In this document: piece after piece, positions 1 through 10,560 of the stretch | How positions within the stretch are numbered: the stretch's first letter is position 1 | Layout of the letters: each line of letters begins with the position of its first letter | Origin: Gloeophyllum trabeum ATCC 11539 | Lineage: Eukaryota > Basidiomycota > Agaricomycetes > Gloeophyllales > Gloeophyllaceae | Direction: 5' to 3' | Assembly (NCBI RefSeq): GCF_000344685.1 | Contig: NW_006920421.1 | Coordinates: forward strand, 990,446-1,054,445 | Length of the DNA: 64,000 nucleotides | Notes under the pieces: generated by a model | What the model saw: only the letters and a program-made list of their open reading frames with translations | Told to the model about the DNA's origin: nothing | Databases searched by the model: none | Program-made: the position numbers and the translations under genes

Positions 1-6
1 ACCTAA

Positions 7-201
7 TGTTAGGAAGCAATGTCCTAACTAGTTGTCTTGAGATAACTGGGCCTCGTGCCAACAGTTATGTCGTCATTACCTCAGTAAGCATACTGAAAGG
101 TAGGTCTGGCTGGGCCAATGCCAACAGTCAAGTCAGGAGTCCAGGTAATCGCTGTATTCAACAGGAGGTTGAACTAAGGAATACATGGGTTTTCCTACAG
201 T
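7..201 (+). repeat. Truncated LTR (family A)
   Basis: The sequence starts TGTTAGGAAGCAATGTCC and matches the first ~195 bp of the LTR at 7922-8360 and the reverse complement of the LTR at 9045-9941. It stops at TTTTCCTACAG, just before the TATATATA segment of the full LTR, and then runs into unrelated sequence. It is therefore a 5' LTR fragment of a degenerate element. Confidence 0.8.
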
Positions 202-1231
202 TACAAGTCCTGAGGTACAAAGGTTGAGTCCTTACGCGCAAAATATGCCTGCGTGCCGAACGTTGTACCCCGTGAGAACAGTTTGTGCCGAGAAGTCGTG
301 GGAGTCATGTTTTGTATTGCAGACTACATTTTTGAAACTCCGATTGGAAGTCAGGTTGTATGTGAGACTACAAAACCACTTTTGGCGCATTTTTGTAGTC
401 TCTGGGACCATTGTTTGCTCATTTGCGGGCTCAATTCTTCGTCTTATCTCTCTTTTATTTTCTCTAGTCTGGGGTGTATGCTATACAGGTCTACAACAGC
501 ATTTTCATGAATTTATTGTTTCGCTTGGCAGTCCCCGGCTTCAATGGCCCTTGAGAACGAGGATTGCCACTCTGTGGTGACTTTGTTAGCAGATATGATG
601 TTCACCATGTACTCTGTAGGGGCATCTAAGAGAGGCAGAGCGCGGGGCGGGGCAGATGTTGAAGGAGCCATAGACAGCAAATAGACGGCAAAGAGATTTT
701 ATGCGTGATAGAAAGACTAGGCCCCAGGCAGAGGGGTTTCCTTAGTGTCAGAAATGCCCCGCGGAAGACAGAACTGAGAAACACAAGCAGAAGCATCAAC
801 TAGAAGGATTCTCCAACATTGGGCCACATTCTTGGACTAAGCATACACCCTGAGAACGCTGTGCATCTTTCATCGTCGAGGCAAATGAGGGAGATTAGCA
901 CCATGAAGAACAGACCCGGACCCACAGGCACCTACATGCCAGAGGATCGCATAGCTGCAGTTATGAGCATATCATTCAAGCCTGCTTTGAACGGTGTCCA
1001 AGTTCCCTGCATTACTACACAGAATAACTCTTGGTAATTGTATTGAAGGGCCCCTTCTTGCATTTCCCCCTCCTTTGGGAGGGATTCTGGCACCCTTGAA
1101 TTGCATCGCACTTTTCGTCGCACCGGCATAATCCGGCATGCTATGTTTGGCTCTAGTGGCGCCGCTACTGAACAAGGACTTGGCCATGGTCAGGAATCCA
1201 TCTCAATGTTCACACTCAAGTCCCTCTCAAC
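202..1231. other. Non-genic, repeat-like stretch
   Basis: I see no recognisable protein, RNA gene or terminal repeat here. Short open frames are scattered and lack splice-linked partners. The base composition resembles the neighbouring transposon remnants. Confidence 0.5.
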
Positions 1232-1233
1232 TA

Positions 1234-2086
1234 CACTGGGTTCAAAAAGTATTCGAACATGGCACTCTAGAATAAAAATTCTTTTGAGCATTGAGGTTTT
1301 GGTCCCTAGTGATCCCTGATTGGCACTCATCTACTCCTCCCCTAACCCTTTATGATACATAGCCTGATAAGGGGAGAGGCCATTGTATCTGGTGTATATA
1401 TGTGACCCTGTTATGTGACTGTTGATACTCAAACAAATTGGGCATGTAGTGAGTGAACTAGAGGTCCCCTTGACAAAAGGCTGCATGAATAAACATAGTA
1501 CATTCTAAAGCTCTTGATCCAGCTCAAGGATCCCCAGCAGGTAACATCTGGCCATGCAGAAAAATCATAGAAAAAATGTCCCATCTTGGGAGGAGAAATA
1601 TTGATGTCCTTCTGTTGGCACTGGGACCCACTAAGAGCTGTATGGTCAAACTCTCTGTGGAATGTGGACTTCAGAAAACACCATATTTACCCAGTCAGAC
1701 TTGTAGTTGGGTTGCTGCTGTACCATTGCCTCCTCCAGATGATATTTTTCAAAACTTTCTTATGAAGCAACAGGGGCATTATGAGACAACGTGGTAGTTG
1801 GATCCTTTAAAGAGGTGACTGTGCTACCTGGGCATGGCAAAAACTTAGAATGAAACTCTCCTGTACTGGTTGTGCCAAGCATTGATTGAGATGCTCCTTT
1901 GGGAGTAAATTGCTTAGGCTGTAACTACCATATTTGGGCATATATAACCCAATATAGTATGTAGTGTAGAAGCCCCCAGCACTCCTCTGATTGACCCCCA
2001 ACAGGTTTTACAGTAAGTGAAAGTCTCAGTGCTCCAAGGAATTTTCATTCCAGACTGCCGTTTTCGAATACTATTTGAACCTAGTG
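1234..2086. mobile_element. Non-autonomous Tc1/mariner-like DNA transposon
   Basis: The left end CACTGGGTTCAAAAAGTATT is answered at the right end by the reverse complement of CACTAGGTTCAAATAGTATT. The similarity continues inward for roughly 75 bp as an imperfect long terminal inverted repeat. A TA dinucleotide lies at each border (1232-1233 and 2087-2088), the target duplication of Tc1/mariner elements. The 853-bp element contains no transposase I can recognise, so it is presumably a deletion derivative or MITE mobilised in trans. Confidence 0.75.
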
Positions 2087-2088
2087 TA

Positions 2089-2993
2089 TTTAATTAGTGT
2101 TGGTTTGTGGATGCCACCAGGTACAGATGAAGGCCTATTGTGAGCTAGAACTTAGAGGTATAAGGAGTGCATAGTATTAAGCATAGATCCTTGTACCTCA
2201 AAATTTTTGAGTGTTGTATGTCATGGCTTGAGAAGGATTTGAGTGTTACAGTATGTGCACTCCATCTAACATGGGTATTCAATCATTCTAGTTTTCTGGG
2301 TCTCCATGCTATACATACGTCTGTGATGGACAATTTACTAATAAGTAGAATCAAGAAATTGCATGTCATTCCATGGCTTATGATCATGAGGCCCAACAGA
2401 CTGTAAGATAAAACTATGATGTGAAGTGGATGCCAGATGCCCAGGCAACAGACATGCACCATTATTCTTGGAGAGGGGGTTAAGTATTGCTTAGACTACT
2501 TAGGATACAACAGCACAGGACATTCTACCTGGCCCTAGATGGAGCTTGACTGAAAGAGAACCGGGGGTCCCCTATATTACTAACAATATCCCTTGCATTA
2601 TCTTACATGGTAGAAATACTCTCCTAACGATGATTTGTCAACCCCCTTGTAGCAGCCGCAACATCTTGAACTTAGTGCAAGTTCTCAAGGTCAATTGCTT
2701 GAACAAAGGAGGGGTAAGTTGCCGGCGTCAGACGGCGCTTCACAAGTTGCATACTGCAGTCGTGGTTGCGGCCTAAGGCTGAGGGACTTAGTAACTTAGA
2801 AGCTGCCCGGGTTCATCGGCTCGGCGTGACGAGTGACGACACCGGGCTGAAGACGCGAGCTTGCCACATTTTGGACTTGATTGTCTGCCACAATCGTGCG
2901 GGCTCGTATTCGCTGAACTCACTTATCCTGAAAGCTCATTTGAAATAACACATATATAAATTTCCAGGGAGAAGTAGCTTGCGGTGACGGAAG
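2089..2993. other. Intergenic stretch, promoter side of CIA30
   Basis: No gene recognised. From about 2700 the composition changes from AT-rich transposon-like to GC-balanced host sequence, so the CIA30 promoter probably lies in the last ~250 bp. A TATATAAA string at 2952-2959 sits 35-42 bp before the ATG. Confidence 0.4.
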
Positions 2994-3907
2994 ATGGCCG
3001 CCTCGAGAATGTCCCAATACCTGAACCGGAGCGTCCGCTTCGCTCTGGACGGCACATCCAGAGGTATGCACTCCCCTCTTCCATAGTAACCTGAACCCAC
3101 TCACACATTCCAATACAGTACTCCGTATGGCCGGCGCCGACGCGCCGCAGCGTACGCCCAAGACGCTGCTCACCTTCAACTCGCGCGCGGACCTCGAGCA
3201 GCTCGCGCTCGGCTGCGACGCCGACATCGGCGGCACGTCCTCCGTGCACATGGACCTCGACGAGGCGCACCGCTACGATGGCAGGCCGACGGGGAAGTTC
3301 TGGGGCGACATGCGCCTCGCGGTGCGGAAGGAGCTCGAGGGGCGCGTGCGCGGCGGGTACGCGGGGTTCCGGAACAAGGTGCGTTTGCCTATCTTCTTTC
3401 GCTGCGATAATGGGAACTATATGCGCGGGGATGCTAACGCCTCGCGTGCCAGCATAGACCGACGCTCTTCGGTGAGATCACCGAGGACGTCACCTTCCAC
3501 GAGTACCTCGCCCTGCGCGTGCGCGCCGCGGGCGACCCGCGCACCCGGCACTCCTACTACGTCAACCTCCAGATGGACGGGCCCATCACGACCGACATCT
3601 GGCAGCACCGCCTCTTCTTCAACCGCGACGACGGCGCCTGGGAGGACCTCTACGTGCGTCTCTGTCCGTGTCCGTGTCAAGCGTGGTGCGGGGCTGACGG
3701 TGCAAGCAGATTCCGTTCGACGACTTTGTACTCACCAACGCCGGGGAGGTGGCGAGTAAGGAGATGACGATGGCGCGGGATAAGGTTAGGTCGATAGGCA
3801 TATCCTTGCTAGGCGGGAATAGCGGTGTGGAGGGGCCGTACGAGCTCGGTATCGACTCCATCCGCGCAGTGAACGCAGAGGACGTGACAATACCGAAACG
3901 TGAGTGA
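2994..3907 (+). CDS. CIA30 / NDUFAF1-like complex I assembly factor
   Basis: The predicted protein has about 242 residues and matches the CIA30 family, mitochondrial proteins that help assemble the membrane arm of respiratory complex I. Exons by eye: 2994-3063, 3119-3378, 3453-3653, 3710-3907. All phases agree (1, 0, 0). Family signatures visible are TLLTFNSRADLEQLALGCD near residue 39, TLFGEITEDVTFHEYLALRV after the second intron, HSYYVNLQMDG, and the C-terminal SIGISLLGG and GPYELGIDSIRAVN. The start MAASRMSQYLNRSVRFAL is basic and amphipathic, as expected for a mitochondrial presequence. The C terminus is ambiguous. Reading through gives ..IPKRE and a stop at 3905-3907. A plausible last intron (GTGAGT at 3901) would instead add a short exon ending near 4009. 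The gene converges on the DUF1295 gene. Confidence 0.85.
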
Positions 3908-4213
3908 TTACGACATACTATTCAATTGGCTGTATGTATGCTGACCGAGGATAGCCCAAGGAGCTGTGTTACCAACCGTTGGCAATCCGGGAGAACAGCA
4001 ATCAACATAATCCACGAGGTCCCGCACACTTGCACATCTGACAAGACACTAACACTGCACAGCAAAAGTATGGCTTTGCATAGTGACGACGTGTATTCAA
4101 TCACCCTAATGACAACCTTTTGCACAATACAACAAGATATACTACGTACACTCAACGCTCAATGCCAAGCTAACATCGCCAAAATAGATCCACCCTCCTA
4201 TCACTATTCCTAC

Positions 4214-5523
4214 TCACTGCTCCTTCTTCTCCTCCTGCCCCCACAGCATCGCATCCACCCGCTCCTTCTCCCCTCTGAGCTTCAACAACAGCCCCCACAC
4301 CGGCGTCAGCACCGGCACGAACATCGCCACGCGATTCTGGTACGCCCTATACGCCTCGGGGTACTTGCCCCGCGAGATGCTCTCGGTAAAGAGGGTTGAA
4401 GAGAAGAACAGCAGGCAGAGGACGATCGCAGGGGTGAGCGGCCAGAAGGGCGTGATAGAGTGTGGCGGGAGCGAGGGGAGCGAGGGGCGCCCCGGGGCGA
4501 CGAGGGGGAAGAGGGTCATGATAATCTGTTAGATGCAACATAAGGGAAGGGTTAACAGCAGAAGAGAATGATTTTTTGCAGGGCAAGGACACGCACCCAG
4601 AACGTCTGCTCGCACAAGAAATTCGGGTGCCGCGACCACGCCCACAGCCCGCGCGTCACGAACCCCCGCTTCACGTCCTCCTCCGTCCAGCGGATGCGGC
4701 CTCCCGGCCACTCCTTCATCTCCAGGAACCCCGTGCGCTTGAACGTCTGGAACGAGAACTGCTGGTTGTCCGCGGTGAACTCGACTGCAAGGGTGAGCAG
4801 CGCGAGCGCGCCGAGGATGTAGTCCGACGTGGCGAGCGGGGCGTGCGGTTGCGAGGCGGCGATGTGCGTGGGAATGGCGAGGAGGAAGAGGATGATGTTT
4901 TGGATTACGGCTGGAAATGGTGCTGGTTAGAAGGGGACACAAGGGGAGGAGGGGAGGTAACCTACCGATGAACGTAAAGTTGATTACTTGGAAGAGCCAT
5001 CTGGGGATTTTCTCGCGCAGGACTTGCCAGCGGTAGTCTTCCTCATGGCTATATAAGTATCCACTGTCAGTACTGGAACCGTCATAGCTCAGCATCGTAT
5101 ATGCGCACATGTTGAAGAGCCCGCGACGCCAAGTGTTGTAGCTTAGTCTATACACGAGCCGTGTCAGACCAGTGACAAGGACAGCAGACCATAAAACCCG
5201 TACCGCAGCATCCATATCACCTGCAAGCCCACCATGACCAGCGCCCTCGGACTCGGATCCATCACCATCCGCCTCGGGGTGTCCCTCGGAACATAAGGGA
5301 ACAGCGGCAACGGAGAAGTGTGCGGCCACAGCGGCAGCAACGCATAGTACGCGCTGTATATTGTCGGCAAGAACGTCCACACACGGTCGACCTGGGAAAC
5401 GTTGCCGGTGAGGACAGAGAGGATATAGGTCGTCAGCGTCGTGTACGTCCAGAACTTCAGCGGCCAGCGGAACGTGGGCGGGATCGTTCTGCGGAGGAGC
5501 GTGCCCAGCGGTACGGGCGGCAT
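4214..5523 (-). CDS. DUF1295 steroid-oxidoreductase-like membrane protein
   Basis: This is a polytopic membrane protein of about 355 residues of the DUF1295 / steroid 5-alpha-reductase-like superfamily. These are ER membrane enzymes thought to reduce steroid or lipid double bonds with NADPH; the substrate of this branch is not established. Exons (minus strand): 5523-5204, 5147-5109, 5048-4966, 4910-4597, 4525-4214, all in phase. Visible motifs are EDYRWQVLREKIPRWLFQ, the acidic and aromatic stretch EFTADNQQFSFQTFK, ARG-rich GGRIRWTEEDVKRGF, and GLWAWSRHPNFLCEQTFW, whose SRHPNF is the diagnostic cofactor-site motif. It ends with ESISRGKYPEAYRAYQNRV. Several hydrophobic helices are evident, for example the first 60 residues. 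The start MPPVPLGTLL is the only upstream ATG before stops. Confidence 0.85.
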
Positions 5524-5783
5524 TTTAGCAGATTATAGTCGGCAGAGGCGAGGAATATTTCGAGCTTCGTCGCGCTACACGGCGTGGTCGCAGTCGTGGC
5601 GTAAACTTAGGTCGTGCAACAACGCGGGGTCGCCCGTGACGTCATTGGGCCCGCGCCGGAAGTGTAGTTGTGGCTGAGGGTGGCTGAGAAGCGTTCGAAC
5701 TCCGACATCAGGAAACGGGAATATCTCCGGATGGAGACAGCATCTCCGCGGCTCCGCCACGTGCATCTGGAGATGCCGTCTCC
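5524..5783. other. Promoter region of the DUF1295 gene, abutting repeats
   Basis: About 260 bp lie between the DUF1295 ATG and the first copy of the foldback arm repeat. A local inverted repeat around GGAGATGCCGTCTCC is visible near 5769-5783. No other feature is seen. Confidence 0.35.
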
Positions 5784-6008
5784 CACTTCGGGAGTTACAC
5801 TCTTTTGGGCCTAGCAAAAGATTGTATGGTAGGGATATATGAAAGATTGGCTTTTGTAAATGATTTTGGGGCTCACAAAAGATAATCTTTATTGAGAATT
5901 TCGAAGCTTGTAATATATATTTTCAGCAGTATTATCTTTGTTGATACATTATAATTAAATCTTTTAGATTCCCTTCTGACACTGGAGGATTTGTAATCTT
6001 TAGGGCCT
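5784..6008 (+). repeat. Foldback arm repeat, copy 1
   Basis: This ~225-bp AT-rich repeat begins CACTTCGGGAGTTACACTC and ends CTTTAGGGCC. It is also present at 10278-10498 (+), 10578-10800 (-) and 12129-12350 (+). This copy abuts the 3' half of the copia pol gene directly at 6008/6009. It therefore marks one of the two breakpoints of the disrupted retrotransposon. Confidence 0.85.
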
Positions 6009-6707
6009 CACAATGGCCTGGTCAATCCTACTCTTCGTAGCCGGTTCCAAACTGTGATTGGTTCCTTGCTCTATATTATGCTTGGAACTCGACCAGACAT
6101 CAGCTATGCAGTTACCAAGTTAGTGCAATTTGCTGCTAATCCATCCCAAGCCCATTTAGATAAAGCGCTGTATATCTGCCGCTATCTAATCAGGACTCAT
6201 AACTATACGCTAGCTTTTGATGGTGCTAGTGGACTTGGTATTACTGCGTGCACTGATTCAGACTGGGCATCAGATCCCAGTACCAGGAAGTCCCAAACCG
6301 GTTACTTCCTCAAATTAGCCAATGGCATATTCAGTTGGCAGTTGAGAGCACAGAAAACTGTTGCGCTATCCTCCACTGAAGCCGAGTACATGGCGCTCAG
6401 TGATTGTAGCCACCAATGTGTATGGGTTAGACAACTCTTCGATGAGTTAGGCTACCAACTCGGCCCCATTCCTATTTGCGGCGACAACCAAGGATCTATT
6501 TTCCTTGCATCTAATCCTGTCACTGAGCGAAGGTCTAAACATATTGACATTCGCTATCATTATATCAGGGAAGTCATTGAGCAGAAGAAAGTTGAAGTAT
6601 TCTACATTGACGGCGAGAATAACCCTGCAGACATGTTCACTAAGAACTTAGGACATGTCAAATTCCTGCGCTTCAGAGCGCAACTTGGACTTAGGTTTTA
6701 CAAGTAA
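6009..6707 (+). pseudogene. Ty1/copia pol, 3' half (end of RT and RNase H)
   Basis: The frame reads from NGLVNPTLRSRFQTVIGSLL through LGTRPDISYAV, CTDSDWASDPSTRKSQTGY and ALSSTEAEYMALSD to the C terminus. This is the classic copia end-of-RT plus RNase H module, with the conserved DSDWA, TEAEY and GDNQGSI elements carrying the acidic residues. It ends at the TAA at 6705-6707, about 60 bp before the 3' LTR. It lacks its own start: the rest of the gene lies on the opposite strand at 12431-17292. The codons on either side of the two breakpoints fit together in frame (..EP / HNG..), so both pieces come from one element. Confidence 0.9.
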
Positions 6708-6755
6708 TCTAAGTCAGCCCAATGCTTGCATGCGCCATTATCCGCGGCACTTAGC

Positions 6756-6764
6756 GAGGGGGAG
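6756..6764 (+). other. Polypurine tract of the copia element
   Basis: GAGGGGGAG lies immediately before the TG that opens the 3' LTR. This is the expected position and composition for the plus-strand primer of a retrotransposon. Confidence 0.75.
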
Positions 6765-7094
6765 TGTTGAACTAGGCACTGACTTAGCTGCCAGGTTCTA
6801 CAATGTACGAGAACGTACCGGAACTCTCTGGAACATTATGGTATATTCCATTATTGTACAAGGGCACGGAGCTCATGTGGGTCAGTGACATCATAGGTGG
6901 AGCTCAGTAGGATTAGGGATATTCCACATAGCTTAGTCAGCCTATGGACCACAGTGTATATAAACCCTGCAGCTCTGCTGCCTAATGACAAGGGTCATTT
7001 ATATGAGCTTTACTAGTAGCTACAGCATCCAAGCAATACAGGTGAGTTGTGTAGGGCGCACTGTGCGTGCTGCTGCCTCCATAACTCTTCATCA
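6765..7094 (+). repeat. Copia 3' LTR
   Basis: This 330-bp LTR runs from TGTTGAACTAGGC to CTCTTCATCA (TG..CA ends) and matches the 5' LTR at 17293-17612 in reverse complement. They differ by a few substitutions and a ~10-bp length difference near AGCTACAGCATCC. A TATATAAA promoter-like box lies inside (near 6956). It is followed directly by CTTTC (7095-7099), the 5-bp target duplication also found beyond the 5' LTR. Confidence 0.9.
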
Positions 7095-7200
7095 CTTTCC
7101 GCAGACCTTCGAGCAAATCCCTGAGTATGTAAGGAACTCATGAGCGATGTCCTCCGGCACAAAGAAACTCGGGAAGCTCCGTCTGGCGCCAGCATCTTAC
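7095..7200 (-). pseudogene. Flavin monooxygenase remnant, upstream piece
   Basis: Read on the minus strand, this flank carries FPSFFVPEDIAHE and then, after a likely intron acceptor, DLLEGLRK. Joined across the CTTTC duplication to the sequence beginning at 17618 it gives LLEGLRKVGFKINLGP, which matches the conserved ..GLRKAGFKLNLGP region of fungal FAD-dependent monooxygenases. The gene was split by the copia insertion. The two pieces are now ~10.5 kb apart and in opposite orientation. Confidence 0.6.
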
Positions 7201-7504
7201 CCCTCCTTTGGGGGATGGGATGAATTAATTATCACATAGGTGCTTTGCACAAATGCAGCCAGAGTTTGGCTGGCCAGCTGAACACTTATTGCCATCCTGC
7301 GCAGTCCGGGAGACATCCTGTCTCCCGGAAAGTGCAGGATGCATGTCCCAATGGATGTAATTTAAAGTAATTATTTCGAATCTTTGACGTATACAAGAGA
7401 TATTTAGCTCCTTGATTTGGTGTGCAAAATTCACAGCCTGTAGCTGCTGTGGAGTGCAGTTCACAGCATGTAGCTGCTACAGTGAATTGAGATGGAATGC
7501 AAAG

Positions 7505-7741
7505 TACTGTATGATTTCAATCTATTCGGCAGTCACACGTCACAGGGGTACCTGCCAAAGACGAAATCTGGGGTTTGTCACCAGTCACAGGGCCTCTGGG
7601 ATGGTAGAACTTACCATATATGGTATCAAAGCTGGCCTGCGGGGCCACTTCGCACCATATATAGTAAGATGCCAAAATGACGAATCGGTCAGATAAGTCA
7701 CACGTCACACCACCTGCCGAATAGATCGAAATGGTACAGTA
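7505..7741. mobile_element. Small MITE with TACTGTA inverted ends
   Basis: TACTGTATGATTTCAATC at the left is mirrored by the reverse complement TACTGTACCATTTCGATC at the right. The inverted similarity continues through CTATTCGGCAG and CACACGTCAC. The element is ~237 bp with no coding capacity. TA at the borders suggests a Tc1/mariner-type family. Confidence 0.6.
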
Positions 7742-7896
7742 TAGTCTATGCATGGACCGGAGTCTAGCTGCGCGAGATAATTCTGAGTCCGCGCTGTGTG
7801 AGGGGCACAGAACTGGACCCATGCAAAGTCCAGAAAGACTCGGCGGATTGTCGGTGCATAAAACAGGTCGTCCAAAATCTGCTGCACGCGGAATTA

Positions 7897-7921
7897 CAGT
7901 CGACTCTGTCTTAACCCATAC
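7897..7921 (+). repeat. Terminal stub of a pogo-like MITE
   Basis: CAGTCGACTCTGTCTTAACC is preceded by TA and closely matches the terminal repeat of the intact MITE at 9141-9595. The copy is cut off after 24-25 bp by LTR A, so the LTR landed in or recombined with an older MITE. Confidence 0.6.
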
Positions 7922-8360
7922 TGTTAGGAAGCGATGTCCTAACTAGTTGTCTTGAGATAACTGGGCCATGTGCCAACAGTTATGTCGTCACTACCTCAGT
8001 AAGCATACTGAAAGGCCAGGCCAATGCCAACGGTCAAGTCAAGAGTCCAGGTAATCGCTGTATTCAACAGGAGGTTGAACTAAGGAATACATGGGTTTTC
8101 CTACAGTATATATAGTAATTGGTATAGGGGTTAATACCCAAAGAAGAGAACAATAAGAAAGGACGCGTAAGCTATCCTGTGAGAACGTAACTCAGAGAAA
8201 TGAGAAATACAAGGGTGCCCATTGGTAGAAGGTGAGTCAAGGGAGATAACATGTGAGAAGAAGATAGCGTCCATGGGAAAGTCTACTCAGAGAAAGGTAC
8301 TGTCCAATAGCAATGCTTGGAATGGAAATGGAATGAGATAAACATGGGAAAATCATAACA
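7922..8360 (+). repeat. LTR, family A, full-length copy
   Basis: This 439-bp LTR begins TGTTAGGAAGCGATG and ends AATCATAACA, giving TGTTA..TAACA ends. It contains a TATATATAG promoter box near 8107. No matching target duplication flanks it (CATAC left, CCACC right) and no obvious primer-binding site follows. It is therefore either a truncated element or a rearranged solo LTR. It also serves as the empty-site reference for the MITE inside the sister LTR at 9045-9941. Confidence 0.8.
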
Positions 8361-9039
8361 CCACCTGTGTGGCCCATTCTCGGGACTCCTTCATCACTGT
8401 GGGTACCCTACTCCCCAGCATTGGTTGGTTTTACCCCCAGGGGTTCTTGGGTGCATCTCTCTCTTATCTGTTGTATCGCTTCCTCTTCCTCTCCCCTTAT
8501 CTTACTCTCGTTGCCGCTCCCTTTACTTGGGCCCACCCCATACCCTTTCATTTCCTGTTCCTTTCCTTTGGGTCCTAGGTCGCCCTTCTGCTTGGGGTGT
8601 CCGGTGACACGCAGACCTACGAGCCTGCTGTGTGGTTGGTGTGGGGTGTTTTCCCTACTCACATCCTGCCGGTGCTCATCAACGCAATTGCCCTTTGGGC
8701 AACCAACTGCTTGGGGTGAACATGCTCGTCTTCCATTTGCTATGAATATTTCAACAGTCCTTTGTTTGTCTTTGGTGAGCTGTAATTAACAATCCGGGAT
8801 TGTTGCACAATGATTGAATGTGAACAATCATTTTTTAGCACTGCGACTGGCAGCTTCACATGGTAAGTAGTCTGTGGTGGTGCCACCAGGGCCAAACAAA
8901 GCATGCCGGTTTTTGCCAGTGTGTCAAAAAGTGGTCCATAATCAGAGGGTGTCAGAACCCCTCTACAAGGAGGGGCATCCAATAATTCTCATGTATGTTG
9001 CTTCTTCCGCTGTGTACTCGAGTTAGCCTGAATCAAACA
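8361..9039. other. Sequence between two inverted LTRs
   Basis: No gene recognised. A pyrimidine-rich run lies at about 8450-8530, and an imperfect hairpin (ACAATCCGGGATTGT) near 8790. It could be leftover internal sequence of the family-A element or host intergenic DNA. Confidence 0.35.
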
Positions 9040-9044
9040 TGCCC

Positions 9045-9941
9045 TGTTACGATTTTCCCATGCTTATCTCATTCCATTTCCATTCCGAGCATTGCTATTG
9101 GACAGTACCTTTCTCTGAGTAGAACTTCCCGTGGATGCTACAGTTGAATCTCTCTTAACCCATAGCTCCCATAACCCAATAATCCCCTCTAAACCATAGT
9201 TTTTGGCTTCCACCAAGTTGGTAGATAGAACATAACCACTAAAAACCCATAACTCTCCCATAACCCTTAACCCATACCTTTTTCGGCGGTCAAAACCCAT
9301 AGTTTGAGCTATGTTTAGCCCTATCAGATGCATATGTGTGCTCATTTCAAAGCCATTTACTATTATTTTGACCCTGTTTGACCAGGATATCACTAGATTA
9401 GACTAAGAATGTTGTTGGTACAGTGCTATATACCCATATGTAGCGTGATAGAGGGTCCGGAGTATGCTGGGCAGGCCCTTGGTTGTCACGCTCCCACCAG
9501 TGTCACAATAGGTCACACTCTGGTAACCCATACTCCCTAAAAACCCATAACTTTGGGGTTCCACCAACCGCTATGGGTTAAGGGAGATTCGACTGTATCT
9601 CTTTTCACACCTTATCCCTCCTCACTCACCTTCAACCAATGAGCACCCTTGTATTTCTCATATCTCTGAGTTATGTTCTCATAGGATAGCTTATGTGTCC
9701 TTTCTTATTGTTCACTTCTTTGGGTATTAACCCCTATACCAGTAACTATATATACTGTAGGAAAACCCTTGTGTTCCTTAGTTCAACTGAATACAGCGAT
9801 TACCTGGACTCTTGACTTGACCATTGGCATTGGCTTGGCCAGACCTACCTTTCAGTACACTTACTGAGGTAGTGACGACATAACTGTTGGCATGTGGCCC
9901 AGTTATCTCAAGACAACCAGTTAGGACATCGCTTCCTAACA
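9045..9941 (-). repeat. Solo LTR, family A, interrupted by a MITE
   Basis: The reverse complement of this segment is the family-A LTR, 440 bp once the 455-bp MITE and its TA duplication are subtracted, against 439 bp for LTR A. It is flanked on both sides by the 5-bp direct repeat TGCCC (9040-9044 and 9942-9946). That target duplication shows it is a genuine insertion reduced to a solo LTR by LTR-LTR recombination. The nested MITE lies at 9141-9595. Confidence 0.9.
9141..9595. mobile_element. Pogo/Tc1-mariner-type MITE nested in the solo LTR
   Basis: The terminal inverted repeats are about 25 bp with 23 matches: CAGTTGAATCTCTCTTAACC at the left, and the reverse complement of CAGTCGAATCTCCCTTAACC at the right. 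They are flanked by TA on both sides (9139-9140, 9596-9597). The sister LTR at 7922-8360 has the uninterrupted sequence at the same spot (GGACGCTATCTTC), a direct empty-site control. The interior repeats AACCCATA-like words and has no transposase. Confidence 0.88.
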
Positions 9942-10560
9942 TGCCCAATTCTCAGCCTCTGCAGAAAGATATTGTAATGAAGGCCTTCTATTAAAGGCAC
10001 CCCCATCTTGCCCATATCATACAAGCATCCTCAGAAGAGCTAAGCACAAGCCACAAATGACTGTGGTGGATGGGCTCCGAGGTAGAGAGAAATGGAGGTT
10101 TACAGGGTCTTATTACTGTCAAGGCCTGTGCAGACTGGCTTGAGCTGCAAACTTGAAGCTGCTTCAGAACCCAGGGTAATCTCCATCTTGGCTATATGGA
10201 GCCTCACAGAGCCCCGGAGCGATGGAGAGGCCCCCCCATCATCCCAAGACGGTCATCTCCGTCCTGAGCCAAACGGACACTTTGGGAGTTACACTCTTTT
10301 GGGCCTAGCAAAAGATTGTATGGTAGGGATATATGAAAGATTGGCTTTTGTAAAAAATTTTGGGGCTCACAAAAGATAATCTTTATTGAGAATTTCGCAG
10401 CTTGTAATATATATTTTCAGCAGTATTATCTTTGTTGATACATTATAATTAAATTGTTTAGATTCCCTTCTGACACTGGGGATTTGTAATCTTTAGGGCC
10501 AGGCAGAAGGTTGTATGAAAGGGAATTCCACAGGCTCTGATTGGCTGGGAATTCTCTTTC
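9702..10560 (+). repeat. 859-bp duplicated segment, copy 1
   Basis: It reads the same as 11553-12411 (offset 1851) everywhere I compared. It spans the outer half of the solo LTR, a ~330-bp unique part and the foldback left arm. The second copy starts exactly at the base after the assembly gap. Confidence 0.85.
9947..10277. other. Unassigned sequence between solo LTR and foldback
   Basis: The stretch includes a frame beginning near 10092 that recurs unchanged at 11943 only because the whole segment is duplicated. No family is recognisable and I do not call it a gene. Confidence 0.4.

Noticed and set aside
7922..9941. A single large transposon with ~440-bp terminal inverted repeats
   Set aside because: The two ends are LTRs (TG..CA, TATA box inside). 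The right one has its own 5-bp target duplication, showing an independent solo LTR.
10092..10379. 95-codon frame recurring unchanged at 11943-12230
   Set aside because: Its conservation is explained by the duplicated 859-bp segment. It runs into the foldback arm and matches no family.
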